This document shows, one piece after another, positions 17,174 to 25,700 of a stretch of 43,490 nucleotides of DNA (position 1 is its first letter; every line of letters begins with the position of its first letter). The notes under the pieces are model-generated. The model was not told the origin of the DNA and made no database searches. It was given only the letters and a program-made list of their open reading frames with translations. The DNA is from an uncultured Ectothiorhodospiraceae bacterium. GTDB lineage: Bacteria > Pseudomonadota > Gammaproteobacteria > UBA9214. A program made the translations under genes and the position numbers. The stretch lies in the NCBI GenBank assembly GCA_947258615.1, contig CAMYIX010000049.1:1-43490 (forward strand). The letters run 5' to 3'.

Positions 17174-17368
17174 AAGATTTTCGCGTGTTTGCTATTCTCG
17201 CCTTTGCAGCAGGTTTCCAACGGGTAGTGCGGGCCAAGCGGGACTGTCGCCGGCAACTCGGTAATGCATGCTTTGTCCACCGGGCAGGCGATGATGATGC
17301 GCGATCTTGCAGGCAGAGGTGATGCCTGTTTATCAGATACCGCCTGCAGCAGCCGGACGTGTCCTGCT

Positions 17369-18496
17369 TCAGGGTTTCAGTTTGCTGCGCAGGCTGGTGG
17401 CCATCGCCAGTGCACTCTCAACGTCATCGTCAAGACAGTTGATATGCCCCATTTTACGGCCGGGCCTGGCATCGCGCTTGCCGTAGAGGTGCAGCTTGGC
17501 GCGCGATTCATTGAACACTTCTTCCCAGAGCGGCGCCCCGTTCGCCCACAGGTCGCCCATCAGATTGACCATTGCGACCGGCAGCAGTAACTGGGTATCA
17601 CTCGGCGGCAGCCCGCACAGCGTGCGCACCTGCTGATCGAACTGCGAGGTTGTGCAGGCATCTACTGTGAAATGCCCGCTGTTATGCGGCCGCGGAGCGA
17701 TGGTGTTGACCAGCAGGTCGTCGTCATCGGTGAGAAACAATTCGACCGCCATCACCCCGCAGTAATCCATTTCATCAGCGAGGTCGCAGGCCATCTCCAC
17801 GGCATTGTCAGCAGTTTCATCATCGATACGTGCGGGGGCCAGCGAAAGGTCCAGCATTCCCCTTATGTACTCGTTCTCGGATACCGGGTAGCTTGCGATG
17901 TCACCGTTGATGCTGCGCGCCAGGATGACCGAGAGTCGCCTGGTAACAAAGATGCGTTCTTCCAGGACACAGGGCTTTTCACCCATTTCCTGGAAGGCCT
18001 CGTGGGCTTCATCAAACGAGTTGACGGCGTGCTGTCCCTGTCCCGGGAAACGCGGCTGGGCAAGCTTGAGGACGCCCGGGCCCTCGAATTCATCCATGGC
18101 CTCCTTGAGGTCATCTGCCGTCTGTATGCTGTAGAAGGCCACGGTCGGGAAGTCGTGCTCGTCGAGGTATTCCTTTTCCAGTAGCCGGTCCTGCATTGTG
18201 GCAATGGTTTCCGGTGTCGGCCGCACCGGGCAGTGCTGCTGCAGGCGGGCAAGGCTGGAGACGGGTATATTTTCGAATTCGGTGGTGACAACGGCGCAGT
18301 AATCGCCCAGCATATCAAGCGCGGCATGGTCATTGTAATCGGCCTGTATATGCTGATCGGCAATGGTGCCGGCCGGGCTGTGCGGGTCGGGATCCAGGAT
18401 GATGACCTGGTAACCCATGCTGCGCGCCGCAATGGTGAACATGCGGCCTAGCTGGCCGCCACCGATCATGCCCAGCGTGGCACCCGGGAGTATCAT
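17369..18496 (-). CDS. purK: 5-(carboxyamino)imidazole ribonucleotide synthase
   Basis: ATP-grasp enzyme of purine synthesis that makes N5-CAIR from AIR, bicarbonate and ATP. 375 residues, family-typical. The N-terminal MIGGGQLGRMF, the TTEFENIP motif, and RPHNSGHFTVDACTTSQFDQ near residue 265 are all diagnostic. Its ATG overlaps the TGA of the purE reading frame (ATGA), the normal purEK arrangement, but that purE is reduced to a remnant. PurK's product is used only by a class I PurE, so another purE must exist elsewhere if the pathway works. Confidence 0.95.
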   Translation of the reverse strand: MILPGATLGMIGGGQLGRMFTIAARSMGYQVIILDPDPHSPAGTIADQHIQADYNDHAALDMLGDYCAVVTTEFENIPVSSLARLQQHCPVRPTPETIATMQDRLLEKEYLDEHDFPTVAFYSIQTADDLKEAMDEFEGPGVLKLAQPRFPGQGQHAVNSFDEAHEAFQEMGEKPCVLEERIFVTRRLSVILARSINGDIASYPVSENEYIRGMLDLSLAPARIDDETADNAVEMACDLADEMDYCGVMAVELFLTDDDDLLVNTIAPRPHNSGHFTVDACTTSQFDQQVRTLCGLPPSDTQLLLPVAMVNLMGDLWANGAPLWEEVFNESRAKLHLYGKRDARPGRKMGHINCLDDDVESALAMATSLRSKLKP

Positions 18497-18595
18497 TCCG
18501 GCGGCAGCTTCATATTGCGGACCATCTGTTCCTGGTCCTTGCGGAAATCAGCCACCTTGACTGCCCATGATTACGGCTACTTTTGGTTTGTTCAT
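18493..18595 (-). pseudogene. purE: purE remnant with the interior deleted
   Basis: On the minus strand the ATG at 18595 reads MNKPKVAVIMGSQGG then stops. That is the PurE N-terminus (family pattern 'KPxVAVIMGSxSD'). Shifted by one base, the next codons read KVADFRKDQEQMVRNMKLPP then E and TGA, the PurE C-terminus. So the first 12 and last 21 codons remain, out of frame, and the roughly 130 codons between are gone. The C-terminal frame still ends in the ATGA overlap with purK. It is either a true deletion or an assembly collapse. Confidence 0.8.
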
Positions 18596-18814
18596 TGCTA
18601 TGATTCTGTGTGGTTTTTGAAGTAGGAAGCACTGATTCTACCACCCTCGACCGGCCTGTTGGCAATGCAGGGCATCACGTGTCCCGTGGGATGACGGATG
18701 GCGCAGCCCCAGCACCCCGGGTCGCCGTCCGGTTCCACGAATTGGATATTCGCAGCAGGGCCTCTGAAAGGTACAATCGCTGTCTTGCTCAAGCCGGCCC
18801 GTTATACAACCAGA

Positions 18815-19699
18815 ATGAAAGAAGTAATCTACGAAACCAACCTGAAAAGCCTCCCACTCCTGAATCGTGGCAAGGTCCGCGATGTCTATGGCGTCGGCGA
18901 GGACCACCTGCTGATTGTAACCACTGACCGCTTGTCCGCTTTCGATGTGATCCTGCCGGATCCCATTCCCGGCAAGGGCGCGGTGCTGACCGCGGTTTCG
19001 AATTTCTGGTTCGAGCAGACCGCGGACCTGGTGCCGAACCACCTTGCGGCCATACCCCTGGGGGAGGCCGTCCCGGACGCCGCCGAACGCGCCGAGATCG
19101 AGGGCCGGGCGATTGTTGTCAGGAAACTCAAGGCCTTGCCGGTGGAGGCCATTGTACGTGGCTACCTGATTGGTTCCGGCTGGAAGGACTACCAGAAGAC
19201 CGGCGCGGTGTGCGGCATTGCACTGCCGGCCGGGCTGCGGATGGCGGACAAGCTGCCGGAGGCGATCTACACCCCGTCTACCAAGGCCGCTGTCGGCGGA
19301 CACGACGAGAACATCGATTTCGAACAGACCCGGGAACTGCTGGGGACGGATCTGGCTGAACAGGTCCGTGATGTCAGCCTGGCGATCTACACCCGGTGTG
19401 CTGCCTATGCACTGGAACGCGGCATTATCATCGCCGATACCAAGTTCGAATTCGGCCTGGATGATGGCAGCCGGCTGGTACTGATCGATGAGGTGCTGAC
19501 CCCTGATTCGTCGCGTTTTTGGCCGGCGGACAGCTATGCGCCCGGCAGCAGCCCCGCCAGTTTTGACAAGCAGTATGTGCGTGACTACCTTGAAACCCTG
19601 GACTGGGACAAGACGGCACCGGGACCGAGTCTGCCACCCGGTGTGATTGAACAAACGGCAGAAAAATACCGTGAGGCGCAGCAGCGCCTGACCTATTAA
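18815..19699 (+). CDS. purC: Phosphoribosylaminoimidazole-succinocarboxamide (SAICAR) synthase
   Basis: Joins aspartate to CAIR using ATP in purine synthesis. It has 294 residues, the longer yeast-Ade1-like type. Visible are [68 protein letters not shown] and IADTKFEFG...[16 protein letters not shown]. The ATG at 18815 (MKEVIYETN) is the family-like start; the frame extends 39 codons upstream over the gap with the purE remnant and is discounted. It is divergent from purEK, so purine genes lie on both sides of one intergenic region. Confidence 0.96.
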   Translation: MKEVIYETNLKSLPLLNRGKVRDVYGVGEDHLLIVTTDRLSAFDVILPDPIPGKGAVLTAVSNFWFEQTADLVPNHLAAIPLGEAVPDAAERAEIEGRAIVVRKLKALPVEAIVRGYLIGSGWKDYQKTGAVCGIALPAGLRMADKLPEAIYTPSTKAAVGGHDENIDFEQTRELLGTDLAEQVRDVSLAIYTRCAAYALERGIIIADTKFEFGLDDGSRLVLIDEVLTPDSSRFWPADSYAPGSSPASFDKQYVRDYLETLDWDKTAPGPSLPPGVIEQTAEKYREAQQRLTY

Positions 19700-19717
19700 C
19701 CAGGCGGGAGAGAAAGT

Positions 19718-20107
19718 ATGTACGGTTTTACAGTGAATGTTTCCGGCACCATGGACTCGGTCCATGAGCAGGTCGCCGAAGAGCTCCAGAAGGAAGGATT
19801 CGGTATCCTGACCGAGATCGATGTCGCCGCCACGTTGAAGAAGAAGCTGGACATCGACAGGAAACCTTACCTTATCCTCGGGGCATGCAACCCGGTGCTG
19901 GCCAGTCAGGCCATCGAGGCGGATCCCGATATCGGCCTGCTTTTACCCTGCAATGTCCTGGTCCGTGAAGAAGACGACGGTTCCATCACCGTCGGGTTCA
20001 TGGACCCCGCTGCGGTGCTGAACCTGGTCGATGTGGAAGGTATCGAGGCCCTGGCCGGTGAGGTGCGGGCACGACTGGAGCGTGTCCGTGACGCATTGAG
20101 CCGCTAG
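19718..20107 (+). CDS. DUF302-domain protein
   Basis: 129 residues, a single DUF302 domain: EELQKEGFGILTEIDVAATL, then KPYLILGACNPVLASQAIE with the conserved Cys, then LLLPCNVLVRE. GGGAGAG precedes the ATG. Members are small soluble dimers, often found in sulfur bacteria, with no known reaction. It lies 18 bases after purC and is likely on the same message. Confidence 0.87.
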   Translation: MYGFTVNVSGTMDSVHEQVAEELQKEGFGILTEIDVAATLKKKLDIDRKPYLILGACNPVLASQAIEADPDIGLLLPCNVLVREEDDGSITVGFMDPAAVLNLVDVEGIEALAGEVRARLERVRDALSR

Positions 20108-20140
20108 GACCACCGGCGTGTACTGCGATTTGAACATCTA

Positions 20141-20166
20141 CCGCAGAGGCGCGAAGTTCGCAAAGA
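20141..20166 (+). repeat. Partial arm of repeat module A
   Basis: CCGCAGAGGCGCGAAGTTCG and CAAAGA resemble the left arm of module A (CCGCAGAGACGCGGAG). No opposite arm is seen nearby. It lies in the 264-base gap after the DUF302 gene, which otherwise shows nothing I can name. Confidence 0.45.
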
Positions 20167-20371
20167 TAAGAATCCCGGTTCAACCAGCTTCCGTTATTCT
20201 CACTTAAGCCGGAATCCAGTCGCTTGTTGTTTGACAATGCCTTTATCCCGGGTCTCCGCGACGTTCCGCCCGGAATGAGGGATTGAGTAGTAATCCTTAA
20301 AACAGTGGCTTAGCTGCTGTGCATGGATGCTGCCAGGGCGTATTGCGGCCCGGGCAGGGTTTTCGGCTATC

Positions 20372-20731
20372 ATGAATCAAGACACACAGGCTGTGACCAT
20401 GACCTTGCCACGAATCTCAGTGCTGTTTCAGGATGCCTCGGAGCCGTTAAGGAAGCGGGCACCGTCTCATGATGAAAACGGCAGACCGCTGAGTGACTTC
20501 ATGGTGTTGATCCCTGGCCTGAAGAAAAAGCCGCAGTCCCTGATCAACAGGACGGTCAACGACATCCACCTCGCGCTCGGTCACTTCGACCATGCCGTGG
20601 TATTCGCCGAATTCAACCTGAAGCTCAACCTCTTGTGGGTCTCGATCCGGCCGCTACCGGGTGTGCGCTTCGAGATTGTCGGTGCGATCCAGGGTTACGT
20701 GCCCGAGGCCCGCCTGGTGTCGCACATCTGA
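20372..20731 (+). CDS. Hypothetical protein, 119 aa
   Basis: A soluble protein of 119 residues (134 if translation begins at 20327). The first 45 are polar; the rest look like a compact alpha-beta domain: LSDFMVLIPGLKKKPQSLIN, DIHLALGHFDHAVVFAEF and NLLWVSIRPLPGVRFEIVGA. I do not recognise the family. No clear ribosome binding site distinguishes the starts at 20327, 20372 and 20399. It is convergent with the DUF2238 gene. Confidence 0.6.
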   Translation: MNQDTQAVTMTLPRISVLFQDASEPLRKRAPSHDENGRPLSDFMVLIPGLKKKPQSLINRTVNDIHLALGHFDHAVVFAEFNLKLNLLWVSIRPLPGVRFEIVGAIQGYVPEARLVSHI

Positions 20732-20746
20732 TCGTTTGCCCTTGCT

Positions 20747-20770
20747 GTTGCTGCAACGCCCTGCAGCAAC
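20747..20770. terminator. GC-rich hairpin between convergent genes
   Basis: GTTGCTGCA (20747-20755) and TGCAGCAAC (20762-20770) form a perfect 9-bp stem between two convergent genes, 15 bases after one stop and 17 before the other. There is no T tract, so the terminator role is plausible but unproven. Confidence 0.4.
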
Positions 20771-20786
20771 GGGCAGTTCTGCCGGT

Positions 20787-21386
20787 TCAGGTCCGGCGTA
20801 GTTGCCTTATCCGGCTGCGATTGAGCACGTAGAACAGGGTCAGCGCAGCCAGCGCACCCAGGGTGTCAGCCAGCATGTCTTTCTGTGCATCCCACTGGTC
20901 GCCTTGTGAACCCAGCACGAAATGACCCGAGCGACCGTCGGCGTTGACGGCATACAGCCATTCGAAAATTTCATAACTGCCGGCGACGGCTATGATGATT
21001 GTCAGCGGGAACGCGAACAGGACGAACCGCGATGTGACCATGCGCCGGACCAGCAGGAATTCCGCTGCTGCATAGGCGTAGAAGCCGACAGTAAAGTGTG
21101 CGAGCCGGTCGAAATGGTTGCGCTCGAGTTCGAACAAGGCGGTCACGAAATCGAATGGAACGCGTTCAAAGGTGTAGTGCCCGCCGATGGTGTGCAGAAA
21201 AATGAGGCAGGCCATCAGCAGATAGGCCATGTTGGAGAACCTGTGATGGCGGTAGGTAAGCGACAGGACCAGCACAATAAAAATGATCGGGATGTTCTCG
21301 GCCCACCACACCGACCTGTCGTAGGGCTCTATGCCCAGCACTGTAAAGTGAACAAGGTAGGCCGCAAGCAATAAGAGCGGGAGCAT
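20787..21386 (-). CDS. DUF2238 (YjdF-type) membrane protein
   Basis: 199 residues with about six helices. The family marks are IGGHYTFERVPFDFV, RNHFDRLAHFTVGFYAYAAAE, a helix with YEIFEW, then GSQGDQWDAQKDMLADTLGA. YjdF-like proteins are of unknown function. The ATG directly abuts the gshA stop codon, so the two are translated from one message. Confidence 0.87.
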   Translation of the reverse strand: MLPLLLLAAYLVHFTVLGIEPYDRSVWWAENIPIIFIVLVLSLTYRHHRFSNMAYLLMACLIFLHTIGGHYTFERVPFDFVTALFELERNHFDRLAHFTVGFYAYAAAEFLLVRRMVTSRFVLFAFPLTIIIAVAGSYEIFEWLYAVNADGRSGHFVLGSQGDQWDAQKDMLADTLGALAALTLFYVLNRSRIRQLRRT

Positions 21387-23030
21387 TTACATTCCCTGCG
21401 CGAAGTATTCCTGCAGGAACTCGTCGAATGACTGCTTGTCGGCGGCCTCGATGGCCTGCTGGTCTGCAATGGATTTGGCCACGGCCGCTTCGATGGCGGT
21501 GAAGCATTCCGGGTCCTGCGGCAGACCCGTGAAGTAGGCGTGGTGGCGTTCCGACATCCGCTTGGCGAAATGAAAATAGCCTTCGCTGTGCGTATGCATT
21601 TCGGCGAGCATGCGTGCGGAGGGCGTCCGATCCGGGTCAAGGACCGCTTCACGCTGTTCCAGCAGGGCTTCCCGGTAGGCCTTGTCGGGCCTGCCGGTAT
21701 CGAGCAATTCGGCAAATCCTGTCAGGGCCTCGAGCAGTTCGTCGGCCCAGGCCTTGAGTGTTATGGATTCTCCATTACGTTGCAGTTGCAGGCCCGGTTC
21801 GCGTCCCCTGTAGCAGACGGCATCGAGATTCAAGTCGATTTCACGACGTTCCAGATCGTCAATGACCGGACTCTCATGAAACAGGCAGAAGGCCATCAGG
21901 GTCTCCAGGAACCGGCACTGGGTCTCGCTGATGCCGCACGGGTCGAAGATATTGATATCCAGGGAACGCAGTTCCACATAACGCACACCGCGACGCCTGA
22001 GCGCCAGGGTCGGTTTTTCGTTGAACTCCGGGACCTGCTTGGGACGGATGGAACTGTAGTACTCGTTCTCGATCTGCAGAATGTTGGGGTTGAGCTGGCG
22101 GTATTTCCCGTCGACCTTGATGCCGATTTCCTGGTACGGCGGGTAGGGAGTTTCTATGGCACGTGACAGGCTCTCGATGTAGCTGTCCAGGTTGTCATAA
22201 TTTGCCTTGAAACCCGCCTCGCTCTCATGGGTGTTCTGGTAGCCGATGTCGCACATGCGCAGGGACGTGGCGTAAGGGGCATAGTAGCTGTTGCCGAACA
22301 GTTCCTCGAGTTTGGTTGGTTCGCCGCACATGAAGGACTTGCAGATCGCGGGCGAGCTCCCGAACAGGTAGGGGACAAGCCAGCCAAACCGCTGCAGGTT
22401 CCGGATCAGGTGGAAATAGGCATCGGAAATATATTCCTGCTGCGGGCGCGTGTCTTTCTCGAGTTCCTGGTAGACCGGCCAGAAGCTGTCCGGGAATGAG
22501 TAGTTGAAGTGTCCGCCTGCTATGACCTGCATGACGCGACCATAGCGGTAACCCAGCCCGCGCCGGTAGACGGTTTTCATCAGGCCGGCATTGGAGCTGC
22601 CGTAGCGGGCCAGCGGGATACTTGATTCACCTTCAACCACGCACGGCATGCTGGCGGACCAGAGCAGTTCCTGATCGAGTTTCGCGTACACGAAATGTTC
22701 CAGTTCACGCAAAAATGCCAGTGCATCCGCCGCGCTGTCCAGGGGGGGCGTGATGAATTCCAGCAGGGCCTCGGAATAATCCGTGGTGATCCATGGGTGG
22801 GTCAGGGCCGAACCCAGTGCGGCCGGGTGGGGTGTCTGGGCAATGCTCCCGTCAGGCCCCACACGCAGGCTCTCCTTTTCCAGACCGATCAGCCCGCCCA
22901 GCAATGTCTGCTGCCGCCCGCTGGAGAACAGGGACGACAGTCGCTGCTCTGCGATCCGGTAGTGGTTTTTTAAGTCCTTGATAATGCTGGCTTCCTTGTG
23001 TGGTTGCGGAAAGAAATCGCTTTGTCCCAT
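21387..23030 (-). CDS. gshA: Glutamate-cysteine ligase, proteobacterial type
   Basis: First step of glutathione synthesis: Glu plus Cys plus ATP gives gamma-glutamylcysteine in the cytoplasm. 547 residues, slightly over the 510-530 usual for class I GshA because of a short N-terminal extension. Motifs seen: GLEKESLRV, TTDYSEALLEFITPP, MQVIAGGHFNYSFP, SLRMCDIGYQN and RRGVRYVELRSLDINIFDP. The first ATG lacks a clear ribosome binding site. It is divergent from fnr across 188 bases, with the DUF2238 gene directly downstream. Glutathione also serves as a sulfane-sulfur carrier in sulfur oxidisers. Confidence 0.95.
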   Translation of the reverse strand: MGQSDFFPQPHKEASIIKDLKNHYRIAEQRLSSLFSSGRQQTLLGGLIGLEKESLRVGPDGSIAQTPHPAALGSALTHPWITTDYSEALLEFITPPLDSAADALAFLRELEHFVYAKLDQELLWSASMPCVVEGESSIPLARYGSSNAGLMKTVYRRGLGYRYGRVMQVIAGGHFNYSFPDSFWPVYQELEKDTRPQQEYISDAYFHLIRNLQRFGWLVPYLFGSSPAICKSFMCGEPTKLEELFGNSYYAPYATSLRMCDIGYQNTHESEAGFKANYDNLDSYIESLSRAIETPYPPYQEIGIKVDGKYRQLNPNILQIENEYYSSIRPKQVPEFNEKPTLALRRRGVRYVELRSLDINIFDPCGISETQCRFLETLMAFCLFHESPVIDDLERREIDLNLDAVCYRGREPGLQLQRNGESITLKAWADELLEALTGFAELLDTGRPDKAYREALLEQREAVLDPDRTPSARMLAEMHTHSEGYFHFAKRMSERHHAYFTGLPQDPECFTAIEAAVAKSIADQQAIEAADKQSFDEFLQEYFAQGM

Positions 23031-23218
23031 TTGGCGGGTGTGCTACTTTATAAACATACCAATGACTAGGCAACTGCACGGACGTGGTTAGCGGGAAAGT
23101 GAATGTTTCATATGCACCCTGAGTGCGCCTGAAAAATTGAATCAGTATCCCACCTGCCTGGTTGATAACAACATGCGAAGCTGCTGCAATCAGCGGCCCT
23201 GAGTGTGGGTCACTCTGT

Positions 23219-23977
23219 ATGCCACGAAAAGAAAAACTTCTGAACCTGAACGAGGTCAAGATTTCCTGCGGGGGATGCAGCCTCAATGAGCTGTGCCTGC
23301 CCCACGGACTTGAAGGCCCGGACATGGAAAAGCTGGACAGCATCATCAGGCATCAGCCACCGCTCCATCCCGGTCAGCACCTGTTCCGGGCCGGAGATGG
23401 CGGCCAGTCCCTGTATGCCGTGCGCTCGGGTTCACTGAAGACCTATTGCACGACCAAGAACGGCGACGAGCAGGTGCTCGGGTTTACCTTGCCGGGCGAG
23501 ATCGTCGGCCTCGATGGCATGAGTGACGGGCACTATGCCAGTAATTCGATTGCGCTGGAGACATCCAGTGTCTGTCAGCTGCCATACAGTCAACTCGATG
23601 AACTGTGTGCCGAGATACCAAGCCTGCATCGACAGATGATGCGGGTGGTCGGCAAGGAGGTTTCGTCCGATCACCGCATGCTGCTGTTGCTTGGCAAACG
23701 CAGTGCCGATGAGCGACTCGCGGCCTTTCTGCTCAGCCTGTCACTCCGTTACAAGATGCGCGGTCTTTCCGCCACCGAGTTAAACCTGCCGATGTCGCGC
23801 CAGGATATTGGGAATTATCTGGGATTGGCCATAGAAACGGTCAGTCGCCTGTTTGCCAATTTCCAGGACCAGGACCTCCTGCGGGTCAACAGAAGGCAGA
23901 TAACACTGCTGAATGTTGCCAGGCTGGAGGAGATGTTCGAGGGTTGTACGGAGGCCAGTTCGGCAACCGGTTCCTGA
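23219..23977 (+). CDS. fnr: Oxygen-sensing transcription regulator FNR
   Basis: Crp/Fnr-family regulator of 252 residues. C17, C20 and C26 plus C119 match the four cysteines that hold the oxygen-labile [4Fe-4S] cluster in E. coli FNR. The effector domain continues with PGEIVGLDGM, and the helix-turn-helix MSRQDIGNYLGLAIETVSR carries the E-T-V-S-R recognition residues that read TTGAT half-sites. The start MPRKEKLL is chosen because the 19 upstream codons do not resemble the family. A perfect TTGAT-N4-ATCAA site lies at 25565, between hemN and the hydrogenase operon, a plausible target. Confidence 0.94.
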   Translation: MPRKEKLLNLNEVKISCGGCSLNELCLPHGLEGPDMEKLDSIIRHQPPLHPGQHLFRAGDGGQSLYAVRSGSLKTYCTTKNGDEQVLGFTLPGEIVGLDGMSDGHYASNSIALETSSVCQLPYSQLDELCAEIPSLHRQMMRVVGKEVSSDHRMLLLLGKRSADERLAAFLLSLSLRYKMRGLSATELNLPMSRQDIGNYLGLAIETVSRLFANFQDQDLLRVNRRQITLLNVARLEEMFEGCTEASSATGS

Positions 23978-24005
23978 GCGGCGCCGCAAGGGTTCCGCTA
24001 TCGCC

Positions 24006-25397
24006 CTAGATGACCTTGGAAAAACGCACGTGCGTTTCCTTGTTCCTCAGGTACTTGTCGAACACCATGCAGATATTGCGTACCAGCAGCCGGCCAGCCG
24101 GAAGCACGGTCAATTTGTCATCCTTGATCGTCAGCAGGCCATCGGCCTGCATTTTTTCCAGGTCTTCCAGTTCCTGCTTGAAGTGCAGCTTGTATTCGAA
24201 GTGCCATTTTTCCTCCAGTGTCTTCATGTCCAGGACAAAATGGCACATCAGCTGGATGATGACTTCGCGCCGTAGCAGGTCATCCGGCTCGAGTTCAATG
24301 CCGCGTTCCAGGGGCAGCCTGCCGTCATCGATCAGCCGATAGTATTCCTCCAGGTCGCGCACGCTCTGGCTGTAGTTGTCACATACCTTGCCAATGGCAG
24401 ATACGCCCATGCTGACCAGGTCGCAATCGGCGTGGGTGGAGTAACCCTGGAAATTGCGGTGCAGCGTTCCCTCGCGTTGAGCGATGGCGAGTTCATCGTC
24501 CGGCTTGGCGAAATGGTCCATGCCGATATATACATAACCTGCATCGGTCAGGACCTCGATGGTGGCCTGCAGGATGTCGAGTTTCTCGTCCGCTGACGGC
24601 AGGTCCTGTTCCTGTATGCGCCGCTGCGGCTTGAAGCGCTCCGGGAGGTGGGCGTAGTTATAGATCGCGAGACGATCAGGGCTGATGGCAATGACGTGCT
24701 CGAGGGTTTCCACAAAGCTGTTCACCGTCTGGAATGGCAGGCCATACATCAGGTCCATGTTGATGGACTTGAAACCCAGTTCCCGCGCACTCGTGGTTAC
24801 TTCCCGGGTGAGGTCCTCGCTCTGGATCCGGTTCACGGCCTTCTGCACTTCCGGATTGATGTCCTGCACCCCCAGGCTGATGCGGTTGAAACCGATCATG
24901 CGCAGGGTCCTGAGTTTTTCGTAATCCACGGAGCGGGGGTCTATCTCGATGGAGTATTCGCCCTTGTCATCCTCGCGCAGGGTGAAGTGCTGGCGGATGA
25001 CCTTCATCAGGGAGTTCATCTCCTCCGCGTCAAGAAAGGTGGGCGTACCGCCGCCCCAGTGCAGCTGTTCTACAATCCGGTCACGGTCGAACAGCACACT
25101 CTGCATGGCGATTTCACGGTACAGGCGCTCGAGGTAGGGTATGGCCCGGTCGTGGTGCTTGGTTACCACCTTGTTGCAGGCGCAGTAGAAACACACCGTG
25201 TCGCAGAAGGGGATATGCAGGTAGAGCGACAGCCCGCGTGGGATCGGGTCCTCGTTGCTGTGCTGTGCCCAGCGGCGGTAGTCCTCCTCGGTGATCGCAT
25301 CATGAAACTGGGCGACTGTCGGGTAGGAGGTATAGCGCGGACCGCTCTGGTCGTAGCGCTTGATGAGGTCGGCATCGAAAATGAGACGTTGATTCAT
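24006..25397 (-). CDS. hemN: Oxygen-independent coproporphyrinogen III oxidase
   Basis: Radical SAM enzyme of haem synthesis used when oxygen is low. 463 residues, the true HemN length. The cluster motif HIPFCDTVCFYCACNK (CxxxCxxC) is near residue 62, followed by LHWGGGTPTFL, SIEIDPR and SLGVQDINPEVQKAVNRIQ. The N-terminal KRYDQSGPRYTSYPTV is specific to HemN rather than the HemW look-alikes. It is convergent with fnr and divergent from the hydrogenase operon. The FNR box 168 bases upstream fits the usual anaerobic control of hemN. Confidence 0.95.
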   Translation of the reverse strand: MNQRLIFDADLIKRYDQSGPRYTSYPTVAQFHDAITEEDYRRWAQHSNEDPIPRGLSLYLHIPFCDTVCFYCACNKVVTKHHDRAIPYLERLYREIAMQSVLFDRDRIVEQLHWGGGTPTFLDAEEMNSLMKVIRQHFTLREDDKGEYSIEIDPRSVDYEKLRTLRMIGFNRISLGVQDINPEVQKAVNRIQSEDLTREVTTSARELGFKSINMDLMYGLPFQTVNSFVETLEHVIAISPDRLAIYNYAHLPERFKPQRRIQEQDLPSADEKLDILQATIEVLTDAGYVYIGMDHFAKPDDELAIAQREGTLHRNFQGYSTHADCDLVSMGVSAIGKVCDNYSQSVRDLEEYYRLIDDGRLPLERGIELEPDDLLRREVIIQLMCHFVLDMKTLEEKWHFEYKLHFKQELEDLEKMQADGLLTIKDDKLTVLPAGRLLVRNICMVFDKYLRNKETHVRFSKVI

Positions 25398-25564
25398 AAT
25401 CAGTACTGTCGTTCAGTTGGGGCTTGCACGGCCAGGCTGTGTTCGCCTGCCTGACGGCCGAGACTGCGCATATGCTTATTTGCTAATTTCCTTAAATACC
25501 TGAGGTTACACCGCGAACATCACTGTACAGGAGCTCTTTTTAGCCTGTTTTCCCCTGTCGTGAA

Positions 25565-25578
25565 TTGATATGGATCAA
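25565..25578. promoter_or_regulatory. FNR box, perfect TTGAT-ATGG-ATCAA
   Basis: The 14 bases match the FNR consensus TTGATNNNNATCAA at every fixed position. The site lies in the 303-base gap between divergent hemN (start 25397) and the hydrogenase operon (start 25701). For hemN, a TAAAAA at 25541-25536 on the minus strand is where a -10 box would fall if FNR sat near -41.5. For the hydrogenase no convincing -10 at the matching distance is seen, so its control from this site is less certain. The remainder of the gap shows no gene. Confidence 0.85.
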
Positions 25579-25700
25579 TGGAAGGCGGTTTTACCCTGCA
25601 CCGGCCTGGTGCAAACAGTGTTTACGACGTGCTGGACCGGGACTAATTACAGCCTGTACTATCAGTACATATCACAGGGATGATCATCATCACTTGACAG

